Of a stretch of DNA of 64,000 nt, positions 9,476 through 19,013 are shown piece by piece. The DNA is from VXPW01 sp965115815 (GTDB lineage Bacteria > Pseudomonadota > Alphaproteobacteria > TMED109): assembly GCA_965115815.1 (NCBI GenBank), contig OZ220465.1:62001-126000 (forward strand), in the 5' to 3' direction. Each line of letters begins with the position of its first letter. Position 1 is the first letter of the stretch. The position numbers and the translations under genes were made by a program. Under the pieces are notes generated by a model that was not told where the DNA came from, ran no database searches, and saw only the letters and a program-made list of their open reading frames with translations.

Positions 9476-9717
9476 CCATCAGGCGGATTGCGAGTAAGGT
9501 TGGGTGCCATCCCGGCACATCGGACAAATTGTCCACAACGTTCTGCTTCCGTGACACGGACAGGGGGAAGCTACAGCATGTGCAGAACCGTATCGCCATA
9601 CCTGTTTTGCCAGACGAGAGTAGACGTGCACGTCGTGTTGACATGCTCAATGCGACGAGGCCGAGCAGAAGGGGTCATCATCGGCACCCCGGTTGCGGTA
9701 GGAATGTGAGCATGTGA
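9472..9717 (+). CDS. Possible small ORF after the Type ISP gene
   Basis: A GTG that overlaps the Type ISP stop codon by 4 nt (GTGA) opens 81 codons. The product is basic and has no recognisable motif. The overlap is the only argument for it; composition is compatible with chance, and another 73-codon frame lies in the same interval. Treat as unproven. If it is not coding, 9476-9738 contains nothing else recognised. Confidence 0.15.
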   Translation: MTIRRIASKVGCHPGTSDKLSTTFCFRDTDRGKLQHVQNRIAIPVLPDESRRARRVDMLNATRPSRRGHHRHPGCGRNVSM

Positions 9718-9738
9718 TGGCGAACCTCAGTTTCAGTA

Positions 9739-9923
9739 AGAGCCTGTACGGAAACTATTGAGCGGTCCCGATTCTGGCCGCTCGTGCAAAGCATCGGCGT
9801 CGGAGAGACCGCTTCGAAAGCAATCTGACAGATGTGGAATGGGCTTGTTTGATCCCGATGTACTCTCCAGCCACACCGCAGATACCAGAATCGGGGCCGC
9901 TCAATAGTTTCCGTACAGGCTCT
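9739..9923. mobile_element. 185-bp MITE (family A), related to the DUF4338/ISAs1 transposon end
   Basis: A 185-bp element with near-perfect terminal inverted repeats of about 38 bp beginning AGAGCCTGTACGGAAAC and ending in the complement. No coding capacity. A second copy of exactly the same length lies at 48713-48897. The last ~75 bp also match the right end of the transposase element ending at 24046 (CCAGCCACA, then GGGGCCGCTCAAT.GTTTCCG.ACAGGCTCT), so that transposase probably mobilises it. It lies between the Type ISP gene and the MazG-like gene. Confidence 0.85.
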
Positions 9924-9956
9924 AAGAGTAAGGACTCTGCGGAGCAACGCAAAACA

Positions 9957-10925
9957 ATGTCGGGTGCATCCAACCTTGAGGAGGTTTTGGCAGCTTCCCA
10001 CCGCAAGCTCACTCTCGCGCAATATCAAAACCTGTCCCGCGGGACAGACCGGCAGCCCGAGGGACTTTCCTTCCCGCTGCTAGGACTATTCGGCGAGGCC
10101 GGAAGCCTGCTGTCTGAACTGAAAAAGAAACAGCGCGATGCCGATTCCTATTACGGTTACCGGCAGTCAGTCTTCGAAGAGCTGGGGGACGTTCTTTGGT
10201 ATTTCTCCAGCTTGGCCAGCCGTGCGCAGATCATGCTCCCGGTGCTCGCGAGTCGTATCAGTGGCGGCGATTCCAGCGGTACCGTGCCCGACATCACCTT
10301 TTCAACACTTCAGCCAAAACTGTCGGCAGCAGGATCGGCGGCCGAAACCGTATTCGAGGCAACGCTTATCCGTCTGGCCGGCAAAATCGGCAAACTGGTC
10401 GCCGATTTTTCGGCAGGTCAGATCGCGAACGGGTCGGATGGCCTTTCGGACCACATGGAAGCTGTATTCCGTACCGTGATGGATGCTGCCGACCATGCCG
10501 GCGTCAGTCTGGGTGAGGCCGCACACCGCAATCTCTCCAAGATTTACGACCGCTGGCCGCTGGAGCGCGTCTATCCGCCGCTCTTCGATGACGGATACGA
10601 TTCGGGGGAACAGATTCCGCGGCTTATCGAGATGCAGATTTTTGAGAAGACGGTGAACAAGAAGACATATGTTTTTCTTAGCTGCAATGACATCAACGTC
10701 GGTGATCGGCTTACCGACAACAAGCTGGAAAAGTACGATTATCGCTTCCACGATGTCTTTCATCTTGCTTACGCGGCCAAACTGGGGTGGTCCCCGGTCA
10801 TGCGGGCGCTCTTCCGGGTCAAACGCAAAAGCTGCCCCAAGATTGATGAGGCCGAGGACGGAGCCCGCGCCATACTGATTGAGGAAGGTGTTGCGACCTG
10901 GATATTCAATCATGCTACACAGGTG
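9957..10925 (+). pseudogene. MazG-like nucleotide pyrophosphohydrolase, 5' part (gene split by IS66)
   Basis: First 323 codons of a gene whose last 72 codons lie at 13635-13853. Removing the IS and one copy of the 8-bp target duplication restores one 395-residue frame. The N-terminal half has the MazG metal-binding pattern: E47 and E54 (FGEAGSLLSELKKK) and E75/D78 (FEELGDVLWYF), which hydrolyses NTPs or dNTPs to monophosphates. The second half (KYDYRFHDVFHLAYAAKLGW, FRVKRKSCPKIDEAEDGARA, IEEGVATWIFNHATQV) is a conserved extension seen in MazG-like proteins of accessory regions, role unknown. Start ATG at 9957, with GGAG about 13 nt upstream. Downstream, the UDG-like gene overlaps by ATGA, so the pair forms an operon. 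Confidence 0.85.
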
Positions 10926-10933
10926 GTAACTAC

Positions 10934-12412
10934 TCACCCCTTGTTGGGGTCGGGTTGGCCATAGTGCTCGTTGAGGATGTCTGCGGCCTTTCCGTTGAGG
11001 GCGATGTGGATGGCGACGAGAGGGTTGTAGCCGAGTGCCTCCATGGAGGTGAGGAAGCTGGAGCCTCGGCACCATGCGGTTGCGTGGAGCATGGTGCGGA
11101 AACATCCGGACACTTTGATCTTGACCTTGGTCATTCGGATCTTCGGTTCTCCGGCATGGTTGGTGAAGCTGACGTCGGGGTCCTTCATGAAGCGGAGGAC
11201 GGACGTCTCGTGTTTCACGAGACGTTCATGCAGGTTGTGGGCGTCGGACTTTGCGATGCGTCCCCGGGTTCCTTTCGTCCGCGGCGGGATATCGGGCAGC
11301 TCCTTGGCGCCCTGGGTGAGGAGGGTGCGGTAGCGCTTGCGCACGGCCCGGCGGTCGGTCTCGTTCAAGGCCTTGGATGCGCTCTGGTTGACCCTGTGGC
11401 AGACCTCGCGCAGCAGGCTCTTCATCAATCGCGCCCAGCGGTAGCCGTTGGACTCGACGACGAAGGCCCGTTCGCGCAGCAGGTGGCTGCCGCACAGCTG
11501 GTGGCGGCACTGCTCGTAGCCCATGTATGCAGCCCAGCAGTCGTGGACCAGGACGCCCTGGTAGCGCGGGAGGATGCCGATCTCTTCGATCGCCTCCCGA
11601 CCGCGCTTGCGGTGCGGGAACTTCACGGTCAGGGTGCCGTCGGTGACGACATGGAGCCATTGGGTCTTGCCGGCGACCCGGAATCCGGTCTCATCGACAT
11701 GCAAGGCCGGGCGTTGCAGGAGATGGGCCACGGCGACCTCCTCCCAGGATGCGAGCGCATCCTGAAAGCGCCGGACATAGCCGAGGCAGGTCGCCTCGGA
11801 GAGCCTGATGCCGGAGATCGCGTGCACGAGCGAGACGGCACGGCGCAGGGACAGCATCTGGGCGATCAGCAGGTTGAGGACCAAGGCCTGGATGCTGACA
11901 CCGTACTGCACGGGCCCCGGCATGAGGTCTGGGAACCGGCCCTTGGTCCGGGCCCGACACTTCGGGCATTCCTTGATCTCGGCGTCGACGCGGCGCTCGA
12001 CGACTTCGAACACGATGTCGTAGAGGACGCGCCGCTCCCGATCGACGGGGTCGACGTCGTCGAGGTCGGCGCCGCAGGCGTCGCAGGCATCGACGGTGAT
12101 CGTCTCCTTGACGGTGGTCGTGCGCCGGTGGCCGCCCGTCTGCGGGTTCGGCTTCGGGCCCTTGCCGTGGCTCCCGGTGCGCCGCGCGCTCTCGTCCGGG
12201 TCCGTCTGGGACGGCGGCAGACCGGAGTTCCGGCTCGTCTTGCGCGTGGCCTTCTCCAGGAGCACGGCCAGCAGCAGCTGGAGCAGCATCAGCAGGCCGC
12301 GGACGAGCGCCTCGCACTCCGGGGGGACCTTGCCTTGCGTGCGGAGATCCTGGAACCGCTTCTGGAAGGCGTCAACCTCCTGGCGCAGGGAAGTGCCGGC
12401 GACGCTCGTCAT
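10934..12412 (-). CDS. IS66-family transposase (copy 1)
   Basis: A 492-residue DDE transposase with the IS66 plan: N-terminal coiled region, a Gly/Lys-rich linker (SHGKGPKPNPQTGGHRR), a zinc-finger segment (CDACGAD, then CPKC), and the catalytic core with HVDETGFRV, VHDCWAAY and the third acidic residue in NHAGEPKIRMTKVKIKVSG. It is intact and full length. Accessory genes tnpA/tnpB of classical IS66 are not present, so it resembles the simplified single-gene IS66 relatives. The stop codon lies 8 bp from the IS end. It differs from copy 2 by one synonymous base seen by eye (GGC versus GGG), indicating recent transposition. Confidence 0.9.
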   Translation of the reverse strand: MTSVAGTSLRQEVDAFQKRFQDLRTQGKVPPECEALVRGLLMLLQLLLAVLLEKATRKTSRNSGLPPSQTDPDESARRTGSHGKGPKPNPQTGGHRRTTTVKETITVDACDACGADLDDVDPVDRERRVLYDIVFEVVERRVDAEIKECPKCRARTKGRFPDLMPGPVQYGVSIQALVLNLLIAQMLSLRRAVSLVHAISGIRLSEATCLGYVRRFQDALASWEEVAVAHLLQRPALHVDETGFRVAGKTQWLHVVTDGTLTVKFPHRKRGREAIEEIGILPRYQGVLVHDCWAAYMGYEQCRHQLCGSHLLRERAFVVESNGYRWARLMKSLLREVCHRVNQSASKALNETDRRAVRKRYRTLLTQGAKELPDIPPRTKGTRGRIAKSDAHNLHERLVKHETSVLRFMKDPDVSFTNHAGEPKIRMTKVKIKVSGCFRTMLHATAWCRGSSFLTSMEALGYNPLVAIHIALNGKAADILNEHYGQPDPNKG

Positions 12413-12503
12413 CCCGACGCCTCCACCCCCCGGACGGTCGCCCGCACGGCGAACCGCTCGCCTTCGGGCATCGTCCGGTAGCGCCGCGCCGGCGGCGGGC
12501 GCG

Positions 12504-12857
12504 TCAGGATCGCGCCGCCCCCAAGGAACGCCTCCAGGTACACGTCCTGCGGCGGCCGGGCCGTGACGACCGCCGGGCTCCGACCCGTCGTCTGTCGCGG
12601 ACGGGGTCCTCGCGCACGGGCGGCAATGTCAGGATGCCGTGGCGCTCCAAGGTCTCCAGCATCCCGAGGCCGGCCCCGACCCTGGAGCCGCCCTTCGCGG
12701 TCGTCCCGTGAAGGGGCTCGCAGAGGGTCTTCGCCCGCTCGGTGCGGCGGCAGGGGGAACACCGACCCACGGTCTCCCGAACCTCCGCGATCGGCGGGCG
12801 GGTCCGGCGGCGGCCCGAACAGGGGGGCGACTTCAGGTCGATGATTCGCTGGTCCAT
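12504..12857 (-). pseudogene. Passenger remnant resembling the N-terminal domain of DUF4338/DruA-type proteins
   Basis: Upstream of the transposase and on the same strand, the frame from the ATG at 12857 reads PIAEVRETVGRCSPCRRTER, AKTLCEPLHG, then LGMLETLERHGILTLPPVRE. This resembles the winged-helix-like N terminus that precedes DUF4338 in DruA-type proteins (..SR.ELA..LCE.L.W....G..K.....LE.LE..G.L.LP). The frame then degenerates. In a second frame just downstream (about 12430-12560) DVYLEAFLGGGAILTRPP recalls the FxGGG motif of Dam-like (D12) methyltransferases, but is too short to assign. Both copies of the IS carry it. Low confidence. Confidence 0.35.
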
Positions 12858-13626
12858 GGGGATTCCCGCAGCCACGATTCGACGACAGCATGCGAATCGG
12901 CGGGCGCTGGTCAAGCGGTGCGTGGACGACCCGCCCATGCACCGAAACGTCACCTCCTATCCAAGGCCTGCCGGTATGGGAACACCGCCGTCACCTCGAC
13001 GCACCTATCCGAATGCCCTTGCCCCGCCGGGCGATCGACCCGTCGTCGCCTTCGATCCCTACCCGGCCGCCATCCACACCTCCGACGCGGTCCGCCCCAC
13101 GGTGATCCCACGCTGCTGATCCGGCGACGACTGGCGAGATGTTCTCAGTTTGCGTCGCGCTGCAATCGTGCCGCCAAGGCTCGATGGGGCCTTCTTGGCC
13201 CGAACCTTGCGATCTCAAGGAGGCGATCTGTGATGAGCCGAGCCCCACGCATTCGGATTTCGCATCTCCGAATCAGCATGGGATCGTCGTGCGGTCCGCC
13301 CCGATGGCCCATCTTGGAGAGGGTCCCTCCTACAACGTCAAGCGCAGATCTCCGGCGGAGGGGAACGGCAGCCCACGGAACCCGCTCCACCGGACCGCAG
13401 GGCGCGGACCCGCGACCTCCGCGCGAGGGGCCCGGTCGCGTTGCGGACCCCTCCCCACAAGACCGGAACGGGGAGCGGAAGCCGAAGATCGACCCACTTC
13501 TTGTCAGCCGAACCCCGTGCATCCGGTCCTCGGCCGCGAGCGAGGGAAAGGGGCACGGAACCATGCCGGATCCGAACCCGTCAGGAAAAACGATTCGTCA
13601 TCAGTCGGGGGGGGGTGAGTAGATAC
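12858..13626. other. Non-coding right arm of the IS66-type element, copy 1
   Basis: About 770 bp without a convincing gene; the open frames here are Arg/Pro-rich shadows that recur identically in copy 2. The terminal ~160 bp is the sequence that has escaped as an independent MITE family. Confidence 0.6.
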
Positions 13627-13634
13627 CACAGGTG

Positions 13635-13853
13635 AATTTCTTCCAGAATTTAGAAAGCGTCGGTTACGGACTTCTCAAAACTGCGCGTTCGCTCGTCGCT
13701 GGATATGAACCGGCGCGCTGCCCGCTCTGGCTATGGGAGGAGGCAATCCTGAGCGGCTATGAGGTATTTCGTGCGCTATGCAAACACAGGCGCGGTATGG
13801 TTATCGCCGATCTGAAAGAACGAACCATAACCTTTGACAGGTTGACCGCATGA
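13635..13853 (+). pseudogene. MazG-like nucleotide pyrophosphohydrolase, 3' part
   Basis: Seventy-two codons continuing the frame of the gene at 9957 after the IS and the repeated target (CAGGTG). The product NFFQNLESVGYGLLKTARSL, then AGYEPARCPLWLWEEAI and HRRGMVIADLKERTITF, is the usual C-terminal end of this MazG-like subfamily. A GTG at 13632 could in principle start a 73-residue peptide, but no ribosome site supports it. The stop overlaps the start of the next gene (ATGA at 13850-13853). Confidence 0.8.
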
Positions 13854-14500
13854 AACCGTCTGCTATTGTCAACGCCTTGAGTGCCGTCCGTCTCGACGCT
13901 GTTTTCAATCCGTACAGCGATGTTTGTCCGGTCCATGACCGTGCGGACGCTCCGAAAAGACGGCACGCCAATTTGTGCGCTTTTCTTGAAGCTGTTGCGG
14001 ATAAAGAAGTGGACTCAATTTGGCTTGCGCGCGATCTGGGTTATCGTGGCGGACGCCGGACCGGTCTGCCGCTCACGGACGAAATTCACTTGCAGACATT
14101 CAGCGAGATTTACGGCGTGTCGATTTCACAGGCGACGAAAGGACCACCAATGGCTGAGCGCACGGCTGCCATCGTCTGGAGGGTACTCACCCAAATTGAC
14201 AGGCCAATCTTCCTGTGGAATGTGTTTCCGCTTCATCCCTTCGAGACTGGCGACCCCCTTTCCAATCGCCGTCATACGCGCGCGGAGCGGGCCATGTTCC
14301 GCGATCTTTTGTTGACCCTGATGCAGATGCTCCGGCCCCGGCGCCTCGTCGCCATAGGCCGCGATGCGCAGCAAGCGCTTTCCCACCTTGATCTTGCGTC
14401 GACCGCCGTCCGGCATCCGAGTTATGGCGGACAGAAGGAGTTCATTCACAGCATGTGCGACCTTTACGGCGTGCGTTGCACCGCCAGCGCAGGCAGGTAA
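13850..14500 (+). CDS. Uracil-DNA-glycosylase-superfamily protein
   Basis: A 216-residue protein with UDG-fold landmarks: the glycosylase-like loop GRRTGLPLTDE (69-78), the strand/loop FLWNVFPLHPFETGD (121-135, with Asn124 in the place of the usual NxxP motif), VAIGRDAQQAL and the C-terminal His-Pro-Ser motif VRHPSYGG (188-194). Members of this superfamily flip out and excise uracil or modified bases from DNA. The canonical DP.YH water-activating motif is not seen, so substrate and activity are uncertain. It is translationally coupled to the MazG-like gene by an ATGA overlap and ends 4 bp from the convergent thymidylate-synthase-like gene. It may now be poorly expressed, because the IS separates it from the operon's promoter. 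Confidence 0.8.
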   Translation: MKPSAIVNALSAVRLDAVFNPYSDVCPVHDRADAPKRRHANLCAFLEAVADKEVDSIWLARDLGYRGGRRTGLPLTDEIHLQTFSEIYGVSISQATKGPPMAERTAAIVWRVLTQIDRPIFLWNVFPLHPFETGDPLSNRRHTRAERAMFRDLLLTLMQMLRPRRLVAIGRDAQQALSHLDLASTAVRHPSYGGQKEFIHSMCDLYGVRCTASAGR

Positions 14501-14504
14501 TCGC

Positions 14505-15312
14505 CTACGCGGCGACGCTCACCATTTGAGCAGTGGCTTCCCGACACGCAGCGATTAGCTCTTTGATATCGTGGCGCTTCCAGCCGCGCCGCGTGTCGAT
14601 TTCCGCGTGGGTGGAGATGACGGTCAGCGGACCGACTGGTACATTGGCCTCGCACCCAACGAAAGCCATCAGGCGAACGAGACCAATCAAATTGCCGAGC
14701 AGCCGTTCGATGTAATAGTGGTTCCGGTACAAGGCGGTCAGCATCACGCGATTTTCTCGGTCAAGCTTGAAGCTCAGGAAGCTCAGGCACTGTCGATTCA
14801 TCACCGGCCCGGCGTCACGTTCGGGATCATAGATGGGCACATCGAGAGCTGGATCGGAAACGGTCAACTCGTATATGTTGCGGAACGTTTTGCCGCTGCC
14901 GTGAACATGCTGCGTCATTTTTGCGATCATGTCAGCGAGAGGATTGATATCCTTGCCCTTTGCGGTCGGGCGGCGAATCATCCGTTCAAAGTACCGGCCC
15001 CAATCGCCTTGCCGCTTCTTAACCCTCTGGTAAACCTGTCCGTATACCTCATAGAGTCGGCGCACCGTGGCGCTCGTATAGACCCTGCGGGAAGATCGTA
15101 TTCGCTACAGATTGCAGGGGCATTGCACCACGGCCACGTAGGAACTTGTCTGCGATCTCGATCACGCCCGCGTCGGCAGCGGTCTGCGCCAGCGGCTCGG
15201 CCACGTCGACCATCACATTGTACGCTTCGTGGCCGGGTTTCGCGTCGACAGTTGCCAAGGCCTCAAGCCACGCTGTTGCACACGTTGGCTGCGTTGGGAT
15301 CGGCAGATACAC
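14505..15312 (-). pseudogene. Thymidylate-synthase-like protein, frameshifted
   Basis: The gene starts at 15312 (MYLPIPTQPTCATAWLEALA) and runs in one frame to ERHGAP near 15060, where it hits a stop. The homology resumes one frame over as RLYEVYGQVYQRVKKRQGDW and continues to 14505. A single-base indel therefore separates about 84 N-terminal codons from about 184 C-terminal ones. The C-terminal half (LSFLSFKLDRENRVMLTALY, RNHYYIERLLGNLIGLVRLM, VGPLTVISTHAEID) has the layout of thymidylate synthase from the substrate-binding strand to the folate/dUMP-binding His region. The catalytic Cys and whether it methylates dUMP are unclear. It begins inside the C1 peptidase gene (50-nt overlap), which suggests a shared operon. 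Confidence 0.65.
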
Positions 15313-15964
15313 TCGTCAGGTCCTCTTTCATTTCTGCAAAATTGTACAAGCGGGGTGCAAGATAGTTTTCGCTTACCCACGCATAACCATCGGCGCCCCA
15401 GCCCGTGCCCCAACTATTCCGTACAAGGATCAGCCGGTTGCCGCCCCGAGTGCCATAGCCGACCGCGATAATCGCGTGCCGCCGCTGCGGGTCGGGTGGC
15501 TCGCGTGCGTCGATGATGCTGTCCGGGTCGGGCTGGAAGAATGCATCGGACAGGCACATCGTTGTAATCATCGGTACTCCGGCATCTAGTCCTGTGCGGA
15601 TTGCGGCGAGTGATGCGCGATCATAGGCGTTGGCACGCCGGTAAAGAGGGCCGACGCTTCCGGGCGGCTTCCATAGCGCAAAGTCGACCGGCATGCGCGG
15701 CAGGTATGCCCAAGCCGTCTCCGGCGGCTGTCCGTCTTCTTGGATCGCCGTCAGCATCGCATCGGGCGTTGTCCCGTCATCTGGGTTGCCCCCGTCCCGT
15801 TTCAGTGCATGGAAATAGGCGTATTCGCACGACAGTGGAACCCAACCCGGCCGGGCCGCCGCGTGGGTGTCGCTTGCCGCGAAAGCCATGCAGGTTGGCC
15901 GCACGCCTTGATCGCGCGCCGGGCCGAACAAATGACGCAGGTCACATTCGACCGTGACCTCCAT
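15263..15964 (-). CDS. Papain-like (C1) cysteine peptidase
   Basis: A 233-residue cytoplasmic protein without a signal peptide. It shows the full papain catalytic set: Gln19 (oxyanion hole) and Cys25 in DQGVRPTCMAFAASD, His163 in RRHAIIAVGYG and Asn183 in VRNSWGTGWGADGYAWVSE. Length equals the mature catalytic domain, so there is no inhibitory propeptide; restraint could instead come from the chagasin-like domain encoded just upstream. Its ATG overlaps the upstream stop by one base (TGATG), and its end overlaps the thymidylate-synthase-like gene. It is the fourth gene of the leftward operon from the promoter at 20473. Its substrate is unknown. Confidence 0.85.
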   Translation of the reverse strand: MEVTVECDLRHLFGPARDQGVRPTCMAFAASDTHAAARPGWVPLSCEYAYFHALKRDGGNPDDGTTPDAMLTAIQEDGQPPETAWAYLPRMPVDFALWKPPGSVGPLYRRANAYDRASLAAIRTGLDAGVPMITTMCLSDAFFQPDPDSIIDAREPPDPQRRHAIIAVGYGTRGGNRLILVRNSWGTGWGADGYAWVSENYLAPRLYNFAEMKEDLTSVSADPNAANVCNSVA

Positions 15965-16321
15965 CAGGCGGCCCCCAGCAGACGCCGCCGCTCGGCTTGC
16001 GATATCCCTTCATCTTGCGGCCCGCTCAGGTCATAGTGGACGCAGAATGAGGCCAGTGGTGCGCCTTCGGCAAGCCATGGGCGCCGCTCTGCAAGTGCCA
16101 TTCGTCCCTGTTGTGGTCCTTCGGAGCGCGCCGTAATCGACCGCATCACGTGCCCGCCGATGGTTTCGCCGTGCGGTCCCTCACGCTCGTCGCGAACAAT
16201 AACAAAGCCCGTTTCGTTGAGCTCGTCGAAGGTCCAGACATAGCCGGCCCCGCTGTGTTCTTGCAACTTGAGCACAAAGAGGTCCGAACGACTGCCCTCG
16301 ATGACGGCTCCTTCGTCATTT
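15964..16321 (-). pseudogene. ImmA/IrrE-chagasin fusion, 3' part (chagasin-type I42 inhibitor domain)
   Basis: C-terminal ~119 codons of the gene that starts at 19688. Joining the two parts across the IS, minus one 8-bp target copy, gives an exact 338-residue frame. This part resembles chagasin-family (MEROPS I42) inhibitors of papain-like peptidases: HSGAGYVWTFDEL in place of the NP.TGY.W loop, a GG segment (HGETIGGHVMRS) and the RPW-like motif LAERRPWLAEG, ending in HYDLSG. The next gene downstream encodes a papain-like peptidase, so an enzyme-inhibitor pairing is plausible. Assignment by motif only. Confidence 0.7.
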
Positions 16322-17089
16322 GTATCTACTCACCCCCCCCGACTGATGACGAATCGTTTTTCCTGACGGGTTCGGATCCGGCATGGTTCCGTGCCCCTTT
16401 CCCTCGCTCGCGGCCGAGGACCGGATGCACGGGGTTCGGCTGACAAGAAGTGGGTCGATCTTCGGCTTCCGCTCCCCGTTCCGGTCTTGTGGGGAGGGGT
16501 CCGCAACGCGACCGGGCCCCTCGCGCGGAGGTCGCGGGTCCGCGCCGTGCGGTCCGGTGGAGCGGGTTCCGTGGGCTGCCGTTCCCCTCCGCCGGAGATC
16601 TGCGCTTGACGTTGTAGGAGGGACCCTCTCCAAGATGGGCCATCGGGGCGGACCGCACGACGATCCCATGCTGATTCGGAGATGCGAAATCCGAATGCGT
16701 GGGGCTCGGCTCATCACAGATCGCCTCCTTGAGATCGCAAGGTTCGGGCCAAGAAGGCCCCATCGAGCCTTGGCGGCACGATTGCAGCGCGACGCAAACT
16801 GAGAACATCTCGCCAGTCGTCGCCGGATCAGCAGCGTGGGATCACCGTGGGGCGGACCGCGTCGGAGGTGTGGATGGCGGCCGGGTAGGGATCGAAGGCG
16901 ACGACGGGTCGATCGCCCGGCGGGGCAAGGGCATTCGGATAGGTGCGTCGAGGTGACGGCGGTGTTCCCATACCGGCAGGCCTTGGATAGGAGGTGACGT
17001 TTCGGTGCATGGGCGGGTCGTCCACGCACCGCTTGACCAGCGCCCGCCGATTCGCATGCTGTCGTCGAATCGTGGCTGCGGGAATCCCC

Positions 17090-17443
17090 ATGGACCAGCG
17101 AATCATCGACCTGAAGTCGCCCCCCTGTTCGGGCCGCCGCCGGACCCGCCCGCCGATCGCGGAGGTTCGGGAGACCGTGGGTCGGTGTTCCCCCTGCCGC
17201 CGCACCGAGCGGGCGAAGACCCTCTGCGAGCCCCTTCACGGGACGACCGCGAAGGGCGGCTCCAGGGTCGGGGCCGGCCTCGGGATGCTGGAGACCTTGG
17301 AGCGCCACGGCATCCTGACATTGCCGCCCGTGCGCGAGGACCCCGTCCGCGACAGACGACGGGTCGGAGCCCGGCGGTCGTCACGGCCCGGCCGCCGCAG
17401 GACGTGTACCTGGAGGCGTTCCTTGGGGGCGGCGCGATCCTGA
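17090..17443 (+). pseudogene. Passenger remnant resembling DruA N-terminal domain (copy 2)
   Basis: Identical counterpart of the remnant at 12504-12857, read rightward from the ATG at 17090. It is upstream of the transposase gene. The same caveats apply; its preservation in both copies only reflects recent duplication of the whole element. The flanking 16322-17089 is the non-coding right arm. Confidence 0.35.
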
Positions 17444-17534
17444 CGCGCCCGCCGCCGGCGCGGCGCTACCGGACGATGCCCGAAGGCGAGCGGTTCGCCG
17501 TGCGGGCGACCGTCCGGGGGGTGGAGGCGTCGGG

Positions 17535-19013
17535 ATGACGAGCGTCGCCGGCACTTCCCTGCGCCAGGAGGTTGACGCCTTCCAGAAGCGGTTCCAGGAT
17601 CTCCGCACGCAAGGCAAGGTCCCCCCGGAGTGCGAGGCGCTCGTCCGCGGCCTGCTGATGCTGCTCCAGCTGCTGCTGGCCGTGCTCCTGGAGAAGGCCA
17701 CGCGCAAGACGAGCCGGAACTCCGGTCTGCCGCCGTCCCAGACGGACCCGGACGAGAGCGCGCGGCGCACCGGGAGCCACGGCAAGGGCCCGAAGCCGAA
17801 CCCGCAGACGGGCGGCCACCGGCGCACGACCACCGTCAAGGAGACGATCACCGTCGATGCCTGCGACGCCTGCGGCGCCGACCTCGACGACGTCGACCCC
17901 GTCGATCGGGAGCGGCGCGTCCTCTACGACATCGTGTTCGAAGTCGTCGAGCGCCGCGTCGACGCCGAGATCAAGGAATGCCCGAAGTGTCGGGCCCGGA
18001 CCAAGGGCCGGTTCCCAGACCTCATGCCGGGGCCCGTGCAGTACGGTGTCAGCATCCAGGCCTTGGTCCTCAACCTGCTGATCGCCCAGATGCTGTCCCT
18101 GCGCCGTGCCGTCTCGCTCGTGCACGCGATCTCCGGCATCAGGCTCTCCGAGGCGACCTGCCTCGGCTATGTCCGGCGCTTTCAGGATGCGCTCGCATCC
18201 TGGGAGGAGGTCGCCGTGGCCCATCTCCTGCAACGCCCGGCCTTGCATGTCGATGAGACCGGATTCCGGGTCGCCGGCAAGACCCAATGGCTCCATGTCG
18301 TCACCGACGGGACCCTGACCGTGAAGTTCCCGCACCGCAAGCGCGGTCGGGAGGCGATCGAAGAGATCGGCATCCTCCCGCGCTACCAGGGCGTCCTGGT
18401 CCACGACTGCTGGGCTGCATACATGGGCTACGAGCAGTGCCGCCACCAGCTGTGCGGCAGCCACCTGCTGCGCGAACGGGCCTTCGTCGTCGAGTCCAAC
18501 GGCTACCGCTGGGCGCGATTGATGAAGAGCCTGCTGCGCGAGGTCTGCCACAGGGTCAACCAGAGCGCATCCAAGGCCTTGAACGAGACCGACCGCCGGG
18601 CCGTGCGCAAGCGCTACCGCACCCTCCTCACCCAGGGCGCCAAGGAGCTGCCCGATATCCCGCCGCGGACGAAAGGAACCCGGGGACGCATCGCAAAGTC
18701 CGACGCCCACAACCTGCATGAACGTCTCGTGAAACACGAGACGTCCGTCCTCCGCTTCATGAAGGACCCCGACGTCAGCTTCACCAACCATGCCGGAGAA
18801 CCGAAGATCCGAATGACCAAGGTCAAGATCAAAGTGTCCGGATGTTTCCGCACCATGCTCCACGCAACCGCATGGTGCCGAGGCTCCAGCTTCCTCACCT
18901 CCATGGAGGCACTCGGCTACAACCCTCTCGTCGCCATCCACATCGCCCTCAACGGAAAGGCCGCAGACATCCTCAACGAGCACTATGGCCAACCAGACCC
19001 CAACAAGGGGTGA
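17535..19013 (+). CDS. IS66-family transposase (copy 2)
   Basis: Identical in protein sequence to the copy at 10934-12412 (492 residues, zinc-finger segment, DDE core with HVDETG, VHDCWAAY and the E of NHAGEPK). It is intact, so this element is probably still able to move and could supply transposase for the IS66-derived MITEs. Confidence 0.9.
   Translation: MTSVAGTSLRQEVDAFQKRFQDLRTQGKVPPECEALVRGLLMLLQLLLAVLLEKATRKTSRNSGLPPSQTDPDESARRTGSHGKGPKPNPQTGGHRRTTTVKETITVDACDACGADLDDVDPVDRERRVLYDIVFEVVERRVDAEIKECPKCRARTKGRFPDLMPGPVQYGVSIQALVLNLLIAQMLSLRRAVSLVHAISGIRLSEATCLGYVRRFQDALASWEEVAVAHLLQRPALHVDETGFRVAGKTQWLHVVTDGTLTVKFPHRKRGREAIEEIGILPRYQGVLVHDCWAAYMGYEQCRHQLCGSHLLRERAFVVESNGYRWARLMKSLLREVCHRVNQSASKALNETDRRAVRKRYRTLLTQGAKELPDIPPRTKGTRGRIAKSDAHNLHERLVKHETSVLRFMKDPDVSFTNHAGEPKIRMTKVKIKVSGCFRTMLHATAWCRGSSFLTSMEALGYNPLVAIHIALNGKAADILNEHYGQPDPNKG

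Larger units (their letters stand above)
10926..13626 (-). mobile_element. IS66-type insertion sequence, copy 1 (2701 bp)
   Basis: Begins GTAACTACTCACCCC and ends GGGGTGAGTAGATAC; IS66-family ends typically start GTAA. It is flanked by a perfect 8-bp direct repeat CACAGGTG (10918-10925 and 13627-13634), the target size expected for IS66. It contains one intact transposase gene, a decayed passenger region (12413-12857) and a ~770-bp non-coding right arm. A nearly identical copy in opposite orientation lies at 16322-19021. Its right-arm terminus is the parent of the 166-bp MITEs at 45867, 52307 and 54397. Confidence 0.95.
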
